From Vibrio hepatarius (lineage in GTDB: Bacteria > Pseudomonadota > Gammaproteobacteria > Enterobacterales > Vibrionaceae), in NCBI RefSeq assembly GCF_011806575.1, contig NZ_JAATOO010000014.1, forward strand, positions 1 through 64,000: a DNA stretch of 64,000 bases, read 5' to 3'. A program made the translations under genes and the position numbers. Each line of letters begins with the position of its first letter. Within the stretch, counting starts at the first letter, position 1. The notes below the pieces were generated by a model, which was not told where the DNA came from, searched no databases, and was given only the letters and a program-made list of their open reading frames with translations. Shown piece by piece: positions 1 through 9,747 of the stretch.

Positions 1-1695
1 CGCATTTTAATAAATGAATTGCGGAGTTGGGCTCAATTAGCACAACACCAGTCAGATTCAAAAGCTGAAGCTATTTGTGGCTGGATAAACCGGAACTTAA
101 AAGATGGTAAAAAGTGGAATAACCAGCGCGTAATTCTATTCACGGAGTATCGGACTACCCAACAATGGTTGGAAAAAATTCTTACTGAAAAAGGGTTGGC
201 TGGTAAACGCTTGGCTATCATCAATGGCGGTATGGATCATGAAGAGCGTGAGGATGTTAAGGCTGCTTTTCAAACCCATCCAGAGCAATCTGACGTCAGA
301 ATCCTACTAGCTACAGATGCAGCTTCCGAAGGTATTGATTTACAGAATCATTGTAATTGTCTAATACACTTAGAAATCCCATACAACCCAAATGTAATGG
401 AACAGCGTAATGGCCGTATCGATCGGCACGGCCAAAAGGCAAAAGAGATTCTGATCTGGCACCCTGTAGATGCTGGCTCAGCAACCGATAGTGACACTAT
501 TGGTGGTCATAAAGACGACATCATCAGAGCACTTATCAAGCTAGAGTCGATGCGTGAAGATATGGGTAGTGTAAACCCGGTGATTGCACCTCAAATGGCG
601 GGTTTGATAGAAGGTAGTGCGACTGAACTCAATACACTACAAGCTGAAGCCAAAATGGCCAAAGCGAGAAAGGCGGTCAGAGCAGAGAGGGACTTACAAG
701 AAAAGATAAAGCGTCTACACCAGCAACTTATCTCGACTCAAGAAGATTTTCACTTAACACCTGAACATGTATTCGCTGCTGTTCAGACTGCCTTGGAAGT
801 TGCTCAGAAACCGTCACTAAAACCAACAACTCTTGCAGGTACACCTGAAGGTAGTGTGTACATAATGCCGGAGTTTACAGGCTCTTGGGCTCCTTGTAAT
901 AAAGGTTTACGCCACCCATTTACTAAACAGATTAGGCCAATAACGTTTGATCATAACGTTGCTAAAGGGAGAGATGATGTAGTACTTGTGCACTTGAATC
1001 ATCGTTTAGTACAAATGTGTTTACGACTACTACGCAGCAAAGTTTGGGAGAAGGACGATAAGCTCCACCGAGTCACAGTAAGGAGTGTCCCTTCTACAGA
1101 ACTGCAAAGTGTGGTTGCGATTGTTGCATCAAGGTTAGTTGTAATTGGTGGGACTCATAACCGCCTACATGAAGAAATTACCTACGCTGGTGGTTATCTC
1201 AAAGACAGTGGGTATAGTCGAGAGAGAGGTGTGAATCAAATACACAAATGGCTTGAGCTATCAATACCGGCATCAGTCTCTCAGCAAACGAAAGATGCGC
1301 TAAAAACCAGATTTACGAATCAAGCCCAATCAATTCATCAGTCTGTAGAAGCAAGATCAAAAGAGCGTCTTACCAACTTGGAAAGTACTCTAGATCGCCT
1401 CAAACAGAAAGAGATAGATGATATTACAACCGTGCTGGATGAGTTAGATCACTCAATTGGTGAACAGCTATCTCTCGAAGGTGTTCTTCATGAACAGTTG
1501 AGCTTATTTGGAGAGGATGAGAGGACTGAAGTGCGAAAAGACAGAGCAGCAATAGAAGCAAGGCAACAGCGAATAGAATCAGACAAAAAAGCAGAGACCG
1601 AAGCAATCGAGAAACGCTACGCAAACTACATCGACCGTACATTCCCCGTAGCGGTAATTTTCCTGGTACCAGATAACTTGTGTGAGGCGAACTGA
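1..1695 (+). CDS. drmD: DISARM DrmD, SNF2-family helicase (C-terminal part)
   Basis: The frame is open from the first base, so the N-terminal part, including the ATP-binding lobe, lies outside the window; 564 residues are visible. They contain the second helicase lobe: motif IV (RVILFTEYR, near residue 44), motif V (LLATDAASEGID, near 102) and motif VI (RNGRIDRHGQ, near 136). A charged, partly coiled-coil region follows. The SNF2 type is inferred from these motifs. The identification as DrmD rests on gene order, since class 1 DISARM begins with this helicase ahead of the adenine methylase. The stop overlaps the next start by one base, which suggests translational coupling. The probable role is restriction of phage DNA with the other Drm proteins. 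Confidence 0.85.
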   Translation, partial: RILINELRSWAQLAQHQSDSKAEAICGWINRNLKDGKKWNNQRVILFTEYRTTQQWLEKILTEKGLAGKRLAIINGGMDHEEREDVKAAFQTHPEQSDVRILLATDAASEGIDLQNHCNCLIHLEIPYNPNVMEQRNGRIDRHGQKAKEILIWHPVDAGSATDSDTIGGHKDDIIRALIKLESMREDMGSVNPVIAPQMAGLIEGSATELNTLQAEAKMAKARKAVRAERDLQEKIKRLHQQLISTQEDFHLTPEHVFAAVQTALEVAQKPSLKPTTLAGTPEGSVYIMPEFTGSWAPCNKGLRHPFTKQIRPITFDHNVAKGRDDVVLVHLNHRLVQMCLRLLRSKVWEKDDKLHRVTVRSVPSTELQSVVAIVASRLVVIGGTHNRLHEEITYAGGYLKDSGYSRERGVNQIHKWLELSIPASVSQQTKDALKTRFTNQAQSIHQSVEARSKERLTNLESTLDRLKQKEIDDITTVLDELDHSIGEQLSLEGVLHEQLSLFGEDERTEVRKDRAAIEARQQRIESDKKAETEAIEKRYANYIDRTFPVAVIFLVPDNLCEAN

Positions 1696-4600
1696 TGGCA
1701 TTTTCCACAAATCAACATGCCGACTGGCTGTCACTCATTGAAGTATCAGGCCCGTTTTTGGCTGAGCCTATTCTTAATCAAGCATTTCCGCAGGGACTTG
1801 AAAAACTAGACTCAGTAAAGAAGAGACAGTTTCGTCAAACTTACGATGAATGGCGAGAAGTCATTGATAGTGATGCACCAGAAGATCTAAAAATCAAAGA
1901 CAAGATTCATCAGCAATGGACCAACTGGGTTTTAAAATTTGGATTGGATCTAGACGAGGATGAAGATGGGGATGTACTTAAAGATCAATCTAAGATGCAT
2001 GCCTCCATTGAAGTTACTATTCCGGAACATCAAGTAACGATAAAGCCTGAATATGCAGTTGTTGCCAGTGATGAAACTAAGCCTTATATGTTGATACAAA
2101 CCTATCCGGCAGGTACAGCTTTAAGTGAAGTATTAACTGGGGATAGTTGGTCTACAACGCCAGCGGAACGAATGGCGCACCTCTGTAGAGGTGTTGGAGC
2201 TCGACTAGGGCTGATCACAAATGGAGAACAATGGATGTTCATTGATGCTCCTGTTGGGGGAATAACGACCTATGCCAGCTGGTATGCTCGTCTATGGGGA
2301 CTTGAACCTATAACGTTAAAAGCATTCTATAGCCTGTTTAACATAGGGGTTGTATTTAACGGCTTTGATGAAGCTAAAACTCTCCCAGAGTTAATTGATG
2401 AATCATTGCAGCATCAAGATGATGTCACTCAAACACTTGGTGTTCAAGTAAGTCGAGCGGTTGAAGTGCTTATTCAGTCGATTGACCGCATTAACCATGA
2501 TCACAATGGAGAGCTATTGGAAGGCGTTGAGCCTGAAGAGTTATACGAGGCTGGCTTAACATTAATGATGCGCTTGGTATTTTTACTTTGTGCGGAAGAA
2601 CGTGGTCTATTGCTCTTAGGTGATCAAGCCTATGAAGCTAATTATGCAATATCGACACTGCGAGCTAAGTTGAGAGAAGATGCGAGTCTACATGGTGATG
2701 AAGTGCTCTCTTATCGTAAAAATGCATGGGCGCGTTTACTAGCTATCTTCCGATCTGTTTACTCTGGTGTTGAGCATGAAAACATGCGAATGCCAGCGTT
2801 GGGCGGCTCGCTTTTTGATCCCGATAGGTTCCCTTTCTTAGAAGGCAGGAAAAAAGGTAGCAGCTGGCTTGAAGATGACGCAAAACCACTACCAATTGAT
2901 AACCGTACTGTCTTATTGTTCCTTGATGCAATTCAACTGTATCAAGGTAGAACGCTGTCTTATCGAGCGCTAGATGTAGAACAAATTGGTTATGTCTATG
3001 AAGGTTTGTTGGAGCAGACGGTAAAGCGTGCTCCTGATGTTACTTTGGAGTTATCTGGTAGCAAAAGCTGCAAAAAGCCTTGGGTCCAGTTAGGGGAGTT
3101 GGCTTCTGCATCTCTTGATGGTTTGCCTGCACTGAAGAAACTTCTTAAAGAACGTACGGGAAGTTCTGCATCTCGAATCACGAATGATTTGAAGAAAGAA
3201 GTGACAGACGCAGATATCGATAAGCTTCTGGTTGCGTGCTACAACGACATAGAGCTATGTCAGCGCATTAAGCCTTATTACCACTTTCTAAGGTTTGATG
3301 CTTGGGGGAACCCTCTGCTTTACCCAAAAGATGCTTTTATGCTAACAACTGGATCTGATAGGCGCGAAACAGGCTCTCACTATACGCCTAAATCGCTAAC
3401 CGAATCCATAGTGACCGAAACACTTGAGCCCGTTGTATATACAGGGCCTGCTGAAGGTAAACCTCGCAAAGAATGGCAGCTTAAGTCACCAGAAGAACTA
3501 CTTGATCTAAAAATTTGTGACCCAGCAATGGGCTCTGGTGCATTTCTTGTTCAAGTGTGTCGATGGCTGGCTGAACGAGTGTGTGAATCATGGTTAATAG
3601 CCGAGCAAACAGGTGCTTTTGTCACAGTGAAAGGAGTAACGACTCACGATGAAACTATGGAGTTGTTGCCTATTGATGCTGAAGAGCGTTTGATTATTGC
3701 GAAGCGATTAATCTCAGAATGTTGCTTGTATGGTGTTGATATTAATCCGCTAGCCGTTGAGCTAGCAAAACTATCAATTTGGCTTGTTACTTTATCTAAG
3801 GGACGTCCGTTTGGCTTTTTAGATCATAATTTAAAGTCAGGAGATAGCTTGCTTGGTATACATAACCTAGATCAGCTCTGTTTCTTAAGCTTAAATTCGT
3901 ACCACGCTAAAAAATCACAGTTGATAGAGCTGCCTATTGCAGAGCAAGTAAAAAAGTTGGTAATAGATGCTGCTGAACTGAGAAAACAAATAGCAGTTCA
4001 TGATATCAATAGAGTGTCTGATATAGCGGAAATGGAACTCGCGGCTGATCAGGTTAAAGAAGTAATAGCGTTTCCAAAGTTAGTAGCAGATGCATTGGTT
4101 GGTATGACATTAAAGTCTGGTGGAAAGTTAGCTGACACTTCTGTTCTTGCTGCTTTGTTACCGCAATCAATAGCTGGTGATTTAGAGTGTACTCATGACT
4201 TGAAGGCTGCAGCCTTAGATGGCTTGTCTGCTGACCTAAAAGACAGGAAAAAAGCAAGAACGGCCTTTCATTGGTGTTTAGAGTTTCCAGAGGTATTCAG
4301 TACCGAAAGATGTGGCTTTGACGCAATTGTCGGAAATCCTCCATTCCTTGGTGGTCAAAAAATAACGGGATTCATGGGTACATGTTATCGCGATTATTTA
4401 GTTGAATGTTTAGCTGATGGTAAAAGAGGTTCTGCGGATTTAGTTGCATATTTTTTTCTTCAAGCGCATAAGCTTACAGCAAAGAACGGAGTTATGGGCT
4501 TAATTGCTGTTAATACAATAGCTGAGGGTAATACGCGAGAAGTATCTTTAGAGCAAATATTAAAGCATAGGGCTGAAATATTTAAAGCAGTACCAAATGA

Positions 4601-5741
4601 AGTTTGGCCAGGTAATGCGAATGTTGTAACTAGCCGAATACATTTAATAAACGGTAGTTGGCACGGAGAAAGAACCATAAATGGAAGTGTCGTCAATAAA
4701 ATATCCGCGAGTCTGAATGGGCGTGATAATTGGTCGCCGTTAAAACTTAAGCCTAATTTAAAAAAAGTTTATCAGGGTAGTATAATTTTAGGAAATGGCT
4801 TTTTAATTGATGATTCTACTGCGGAAAGATTAATTAAAGAAGACCCAAGCTCTAAAGATGTTATTTTCGATTATTTAATTGGTCGAGAAGTTAACCAAAA
4901 TCCGTCACAGAAACCTTCTCGTAAAGTGATTTGTTTTTTTGACTGGGATGAAGAACAGGCTCAGAAATATTTTTCAGTCTTTAAATATCTTGAGAAAACA
5001 GTTAAGCCCGAACGAATTTTAAATAAAGATAAGGGGGCTAGAGAGTGCTGGTGGAAGTTTTTAAGGCCGAGACCAGAATTATATGGTTCTCTTGGAAGGG
5101 GGGCATCTTTCAATAAGTGTAAGATTAACCTTGGTGAAAATGTATTAAGTAAAGCTATAGTTTTTGCTAGAGCTGCAACTAAATATCCCTGTTTTACTTT
5201 TTCGTCGAGTGAATATATTTTTGGTGATTCTCTATGTGTTATTACCAGTGATAGCAACGAGTTGATTGCCGTTTTGTCATCTGACATACATGCGATATGG
5301 GCTTGGGAGTATTGTTCAAAAATGAAAAATGACATGCGCTATACGCACGGTGATATTTTTGAAACATACCCATTCCCTAAAGGTGTTTGGGAAAAAAATC
5401 ATGAAGAATTGAGAAATGTTGGTGTTGATTTCCTTAAACTCAGATGTGAATACCTTGAACAAAATGGTATTGGCATGACTCAATTTTACAATGACTTACA
5501 TGACTCCAGAGTTGACTCTTGTGAAATTAGAGCTTTGAGAGAAAAACAAACTGAGCTTAATAATGTGGTTTTGGCTGCATATGAATTCGATGATTTGGAA
5601 CTGGACATTGGTTTTCATCAAGTTGGTTACTTACCTGTGGGAAAAAATACTCGCTTTACTATTAGTGAGAAGGCTAGAGAAGAAATCTTATATCGTCTCT
5701 CAATGTTGAACAAAGCTAGGCATGAGGCTGAACAAGGATAA
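1695..5741 (+). CDS. drmMI: DISARM DrmMI, N6-adenine DNA methyltransferase
   Basis: A 1348-residue methylase of the type IIG/PglX-like architecture. The AdoMet motif I is DPAMGSGAFLV (from residue 609), YGVDINPLAVELAK follows about 70 residues later, and the catalytic NPPF motif of N6-adenine methylases is at residues 881-884. The roughly 460 residues after it should contain target recognition. In known DISARM systems this enzyme marks host DNA so that restriction spares it. The DNA becomes clearly more AT-rich after about nt 4300, in the recognition half, which suggests a separately exchanged specificity region. The gene starts on the ATGA overlap with drmD and ends 7 bases before drmA. Confidence 0.88.
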   Translation: MAFSTNQHADWLSLIEVSGPFLAEPILNQAFPQGLEKLDSVKKRQFRQTYDEWREVIDSDAPEDLKIKDKIHQQWTNWVLKFGLDLDEDEDGDVLKDQSKMHASIEVTIPEHQVTIKPEYAVVASDETKPYMLIQTYPAGTALSEVLTGDSWSTTPAERMAHLCRGVGARLGLITNGEQWMFIDAPVGGITTYASWYARLWGLEPITLKAFYSLFNIGVVFNGFDEAKTLPELIDESLQHQDDVTQTLGVQVSRAVEVLIQSIDRINHDHNGELLEGVEPEELYEAGLTLMMRLVFLLCAEERGLLLLGDQAYEANYAISTLRAKLREDASLHGDEVLSYRKNAWARLLAIFRSVYSGVEHENMRMPALGGSLFDPDRFPFLEGRKKGSSWLEDDAKPLPIDNRTVLLFLDAIQLYQGRTLSYRALDVEQIGYVYEGLLEQTVKRAPDVTLELSGSKSCKKPWVQLGELASASLDGLPALKKLLKERTGSSASRITNDLKKEVTDADIDKLLVACYNDIELCQRIKPYYHFLRFDAWGNPLLYPKDAFMLTTGSDRRETGSHYTPKSLTESIVTETLEPVVYTGPAEGKPRKEWQLKSPEELLDLKICDPAMGSGAFLVQVCRWLAERVCESWLIAEQTGAFVTVKGVTTHDETMELLPIDAEERLIIAKRLISECCLYGVDINPLAVELAKLSIWLVTLSKGRPFGFLDHNLKSGDSLLGIHNLDQLCFLSLNSYHAKKSQLIELPIAEQVKKLVIDAAELRKQIAVHDINRVSDIAEMELAADQVKEVIAFPKLVADALVGMTLKSGGKLADTSVLAALLPQSIAGDLECTHDLKAAALDGLSADLKDRKKARTAFHWCLEFPEVFSTERCGFDAIVGNPPFLGGQKITGFMGTCYRDYLVECLADGKRGSADLVAYFFLQAHKLTAKNGVMGLIAVNTIAEGNTREVSLEQILKHRAEIFKAVPNEVWPGNANVVTSRIHLINGSWHGERTINGSVVNKISASLNGRDNWSPLKLKPNLKKVYQGSIILGNGFLIDDSTAERLIKEDPSSKDVIFDYLIGREVNQNPSQKPSRKVICFFDWDEEQAQKYFSVFKYLEKTVKPERILNKDKGARECWWKFLRPRPELYGSLGRGASFNKCKINLGENVLSKAIVFARAATKYPCFTFSSSEYIFGDSLCVITSDSNELIAVLSSDIHAIWAWEYCSKMKNDMRYTHGDIFETYPFPKGVWEKNHEELRNVGVDFLKLRCEYLEQNGIGMTQFYNDLHDSRVDSCEIRALREKQTELNNVVLAAYEFDDLELDIGFHQVGYLPVGKNTRFTISEKAREEILYRLSMLNKARHEAEQG

Positions 5742-5748
5742 GGGTTGA

Positions 5749-8700
5749 ATGGTTAGGAAAACTAAGAACAAAGCATTTATTGCACTAAACACTACAAAAC
5801 CAAGTAATTCACGTTGTGCGGATTATTGCTTACAGTTGCATGGTAAGAGAGAAATATTCTCAGGTATTGTTGAAGGCTGTTGGGTACTTGTGGTAGATAG
5901 CACAAATGTACTACTGGGTGTAGGACGTGTTTACCGACAGCGTAGTGATTTAGATTCAACAACATTATTTTTCGATAAGTACCTGAAATCTGAACTATCT
6001 GTGGCAGTGCCGTTTATGCGTTCAGGTCAAATATCTCGTATTGAGTGGACAACATTTGCTGAAGAGATCCCTAAGCTCTTAGGTAAAACGCTAGCTGAAG
6101 TTCCCCTCATTCAAGATGATGTTTATGTAAGGGAACTGCTTCAGTATGCAGTGATGGATGATTTGTTAGGTCCTGCAAATGGACCTCATGAGCAAATCCT
6201 TGATATGAGTGTTCGTGACCGCTATTTAGTTGGTCGTTTGGCACCATTGGATGCTGCTGAAAAAGGTGGAGAGTTTGGTATTGATGGCTCTGGTGATGAG
6301 GACGATGAGCCTGAAGATTTAATAGTCAAAGCTACCTCGACGAAATCTGACTCTCCGTCTGGCAGTGTTAAGCCTGACCCTGATTCTAGCGAAGAGGTTG
6401 ATGCTGCGAGTAACCAATCATTAATTCCCTCAAGCATGGGGTTTACATTCTGTGTGTCTGGTGAGGAAAAATGTATTGAGCTTCAAGCCTCTTGGGGACG
6501 TTATCAGCGCTTCTATGAGCATGATATGTACAAGACTCATACTGATCCTGAAACAGGTGAAGAATCGCAAGGTGCCAAAGTTAAAGTTTGGCAACGTATA
6601 CCTTGTGGTGGTTCCATAAACTTGCCGTTAGAAACGGGGTCGATTAAGTCTGTTGCTATCGACAAAGAAAACCCTGCTGTCGTTATTCAGGGAACTGTGA
6701 GAAAGCCGAATGAAAATGGCGATCGACTTGTTACAGTTTTCTTGGTCAATACACAAGAAGAACCAGAGTCAAACAGAGATACAGCGTGGGTTTTCCAACC
6801 GGAGATTTCGGCTTCAGCGGTTAGTGAATCTTCAAACAAAGACGTTTTCCGCAAGCGCCCGGTACTTAAGCCTGATGGTGAGGACTTGGAGCGTGAATCA
6901 TTGGAAATGGTTTATCGTCACCAAGTGGAATTTGCCACTGGGCACGGTATCGCCGTTCATGCAGATGTGTCATCAGAGGACGTCGAGAGGGCGTCGAAAG
7001 TCAAAACTGTTGTCATGCCACAATATGAAGTGCCAGTAACGGAAGTTCCAGGCCTCCGTGATGGAGACAGGCCAGCGCTAAAGGCAATGGTATCCGGTGG
7101 CTATTTGAATATGCTGAAGTTAGCTGAAATGACAAGAGAAGAGCTTGTCGTTGCGTTAACTCAGATGACCGACGATTACACCGCGTGGATAGGTGAGCAG
7201 AAACACCGAATAGGTGATGATGTCGTCAATCATGATGATGCTGCATATCGAGCTATTGCTAGTTGTTCCGAAATAAATCAGCGCTTAAAGGAAGGCATAG
7301 AGGTATTAGCAGATCCCGAAAACGACAATGCATTAGAAGCATTTCGTTTTGCAAACCTTGCTATGGCTAAACAACGTGTACAGAGTATTTATGCCCATAA
7401 ACGTAGAACCGATAAAGCTATAAAAGTTGATGAACTTTATAAAGATCCAAAAAACTACTCATGGCGTTCATTTCAGCTTGCATTCCTTCTGTTATCTATT
7501 CCTGCTTTAGCACAGCCTGATCATCAAGATAGAACAGAATCGGCTGAGTCGTTTGCCGACTTGTTATGGTTCCCAACTGGTGGTGGTAAAACAGAAGCTT
7601 ACCTTGGTGTGGCTGCATTCACTATGGTGATTCGTCGTTTGCAGGGCAATTTGGGTGGGTATGATGTAAGCCGAGGCTTAGCGGTAATTATGCGATATAC
7701 CCTAAGACTACTCACACTCCAGCAGTTTCAACGTGCGACTACATTGATTTGTGCAATGGAAGTCATTCGTCAAGAGTTTGTGAAAAATGGTGATATGCGG
7801 CTTGGAGAAAACCCTTTTACTATCGGCTTATGGGTTGGCAATAAGGTTGCGCCCGGTAACACTGACGATAGCGCAAAAGCGATAAAAAATATTCGAGACC
7901 CTGATAAATATAATGCAGGAGGTTCATCACCGGCTCAGTTAACGAGTTGTCCATGGTGTGGTGAAGCGATTGATCCTGGTAAGCATATTGAAGTTAACAA
8001 GGATAAGTTACAAACAGCAATCTACTGTGGGGACAAAAAAGCACGCTGTGAGTTTTCTAAAGGTAAGTCTGCCAATTCAGCACATCCGGGTATTCCAGCT
8101 TTAGTCGTTGATGAAGAGATGTACCACCGTCCACCTTCAATGATGATTGCCACGGTAGATAAGTTTGCGATGATGGCGTGGCGAGGTGAAATAAGAAACT
8201 TGTTTGGTAAAGCAAGCCTTGAGTGTGAACGGCATGGTTTGATCTGGTCTGATTCGAATTCGTGTAATGGTAACCATCCAAAATCTAAAGCAGGCCCAAC
8301 AGTAAAAGTCAAAGCTATTTCTGAAATCCGCCCGCCAGACCTTATCATTCAAGATGAGTTCCATTTAATTAGCGGCCCTTTAGGGACAATGGTGGGGCTA
8401 TATGAAACCGCAGTTGATGAGTTGTGCTCATGGACACTTGGCGGTAAGACTATCCGACCTAAAGTTATTGCTTCGACAGCAACGGTTAGGAAAGCAAAAC
8501 AACAAGTTAGTGGAGTTTTTAATCGTCAAGTTGCGGTATTTCCGCCACATGGCTTAGATATTGAAGACAACTTCTTTTCTGTCCAGCGACCAATCAAAGA
8601 GCACTACGGTCGCCGCTATATCGGAGTGTGTTCCCCTGGCAGTGCAAGACCTGCAGTCTTAATACGAGTATACACAGCATTTTTGACAGCATCTCAAGCA

Positions 8701-9747
8701 TTGTTTGAACGCTTTGGTCAAGTAGCTGATCCCTATATGACCAGTGTTGGTTACTTCAATTCGTTACGTGAATTAGGCGGTATGAAACGGTTGGCAGAGG
8801 ATGATGTTCAAACCCGTTCATATAGAGTGCAAATGAGTTTGGTTGACAGACCGGGGTTGCAGCAGCGAAGTGTTAACAATATACGAGAACTGACTTCTCG
8901 TGTATCAAGCCAAGACATCCCTAAATATCTTGATCAGCTAGACGTTAAATTTAAGGCAGATTTCGATCCTGTCGAAGGTAAGTATGTTACTAGGTGGGAT
9001 GAGGGAGAAAGTCGCGCTATTGATGTAGTACTAGCAACCAACATGTTATCAGTAGGGGTTGACGTTAATAGACTTGGAGTGATGGCAGTCAATGGTCAGC
9101 CAAAGAGTACTGCCGAATATATCCAGGCTACCAGCCGTGTTGGACGTAGCTTCCCGGGGATGGTTTGTACCGTATTGACATGGTCAAGGCCGAGAGATTT
9201 ATCCCACTATGAAACTTTCGAGCACTATCATTCGACATTCTACAAACATGTTGAAGCGCAATCAGTGACTCCATTTTCTCCTCGAGCGATGGATAGAGGC
9301 CTAACAGGCTCAATGCTGAGTTTAATGCGTTTAAGCGATGACGAGTTGAACCCCAATGATGGTGCAGCAAAACTAAAATCGCCAAGTTCAAGTATTGTTC
9401 AAACAACGATTAGTTCAATTACGAACAGGGTGCACTTGGTCGAAGAGAGCTCTGAGTCAAAGAAATTAGCCAGCGCTGCTATTAAACAGAGAGTTGATGA
9501 GTGGGTAAAAGAAACCCATGTTCCTGGCCGTACGGTGGCTTATGAGAAGAAAGGGGAAAGCGTCGACTCGAAGATCGCTTTGATTAATAAACCAGGTATA
9601 GGTGAGTGGGGGCGATTTACTGTTCCTATGTCTATGCGTGAAGTTGAGCCTGGAGTTAAATTACAAATGAATACTCAAAAGCTCCCGGCTGGTCCTTCTT
9701 GGAAGCCTACAGTGAAGAAGAAAAGTGCAACAGGAGGTGATTCATAA
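5749..9747 (+). CDS. drmA: DISARM DrmA, helicase-domain protein
   Basis: A 1332-residue superfamily 2 helicase-like protein. It has a Walker A (PTGGGKT, residues 609-615), a DEFH motif II (near 869), SATATVRK (motif III region), and a C-terminal lobe with NMLSVGVDV and QATSRVGR (near 1126). A Cys-pair motif (CPWCG, near 734, followed by CGDKKARC) looks like a zinc ribbon inserted between motifs I and II. An acidic low-complexity stretch lies at about residues 180-225. In studied systems DrmA pairs with DrmB to form the DNA-loading core of DISARM. The stop overlaps the drmB start by one base (TAATG). Confidence 0.9.
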   Translation: MVRKTKNKAFIALNTTKPSNSRCADYCLQLHGKREIFSGIVEGCWVLVVDSTNVLLGVGRVYRQRSDLDSTTLFFDKYLKSELSVAVPFMRSGQISRIEWTTFAEEIPKLLGKTLAEVPLIQDDVYVRELLQYAVMDDLLGPANGPHEQILDMSVRDRYLVGRLAPLDAAEKGGEFGIDGSGDEDDEPEDLIVKATSTKSDSPSGSVKPDPDSSEEVDAASNQSLIPSSMGFTFCVSGEEKCIELQASWGRYQRFYEHDMYKTHTDPETGEESQGAKVKVWQRIPCGGSINLPLETGSIKSVAIDKENPAVVIQGTVRKPNENGDRLVTVFLVNTQEEPESNRDTAWVFQPEISASAVSESSNKDVFRKRPVLKPDGEDLERESLEMVYRHQVEFATGHGIAVHADVSSEDVERASKVKTVVMPQYEVPVTEVPGLRDGDRPALKAMVSGGYLNMLKLAEMTREELVVALTQMTDDYTAWIGEQKHRIGDDVVNHDDAAYRAIASCSEINQRLKEGIEVLADPENDNALEAFRFANLAMAKQRVQSIYAHKRRTDKAIKVDELYKDPKNYSWRSFQLAFLLLSIPALAQPDHQDRTESAESFADLLWFPTGGGKTEAYLGVAAFTMVIRRLQGNLGGYDVSRGLAVIMRYTLRLLTLQQFQRATTLICAMEVIRQEFVKNGDMRLGENPFTIGLWVGNKVAPGNTDDSAKAIKNIRDPDKYNAGGSSPAQLTSCPWCGEAIDPGKHIEVNKDKLQTAIYCGDKKARCEFSKGKSANSAHPGIPALVVDEEMYHRPPSMMIATVDKFAMMAWRGEIRNLFGKASLECERHGLIWSDSNSCNGNHPKSKAGPTVKVKAISEIRPPDLIIQDEFHLISGPLGTMVGLYETAVDELCSWTLGGKTIRPKVIASTATVRKAKQQVSGVFNRQVAVFPPHGLDIEDNFFSVQRPIKEHYGRRYIGVCSPGSARPAVLIRVYTAFLTASQALFERFGQVADPYMTSVGYFNSLRELGGMKRLAEDDVQTRSYRVQMSLVDRPGLQQRSVNNIRELTSRVSSQDIPKYLDQLDVKFKADFDPVEGKYVTRWDEGESRAIDVVLATNMLSVGVDVNRLGVMAVNGQPKSTAEYIQATSRVGRSFPGMVCTVLTWSRPRDLSHYETFEHYHSTFYKHVEAQSVTPFSPRAMDRGLTGSMLSLMRLSDDELNPNDGAAKLKSPSSSIVQTTISSITNRVHLVEESSESKKLASAAIKQRVDEWVKETHVPGRTVAYEKKGESVDSKIALINKPGIGEWGRFTVPMSMREVEPGVKLQMNTQKLPAGPSWKPTVKKKSATGGDS

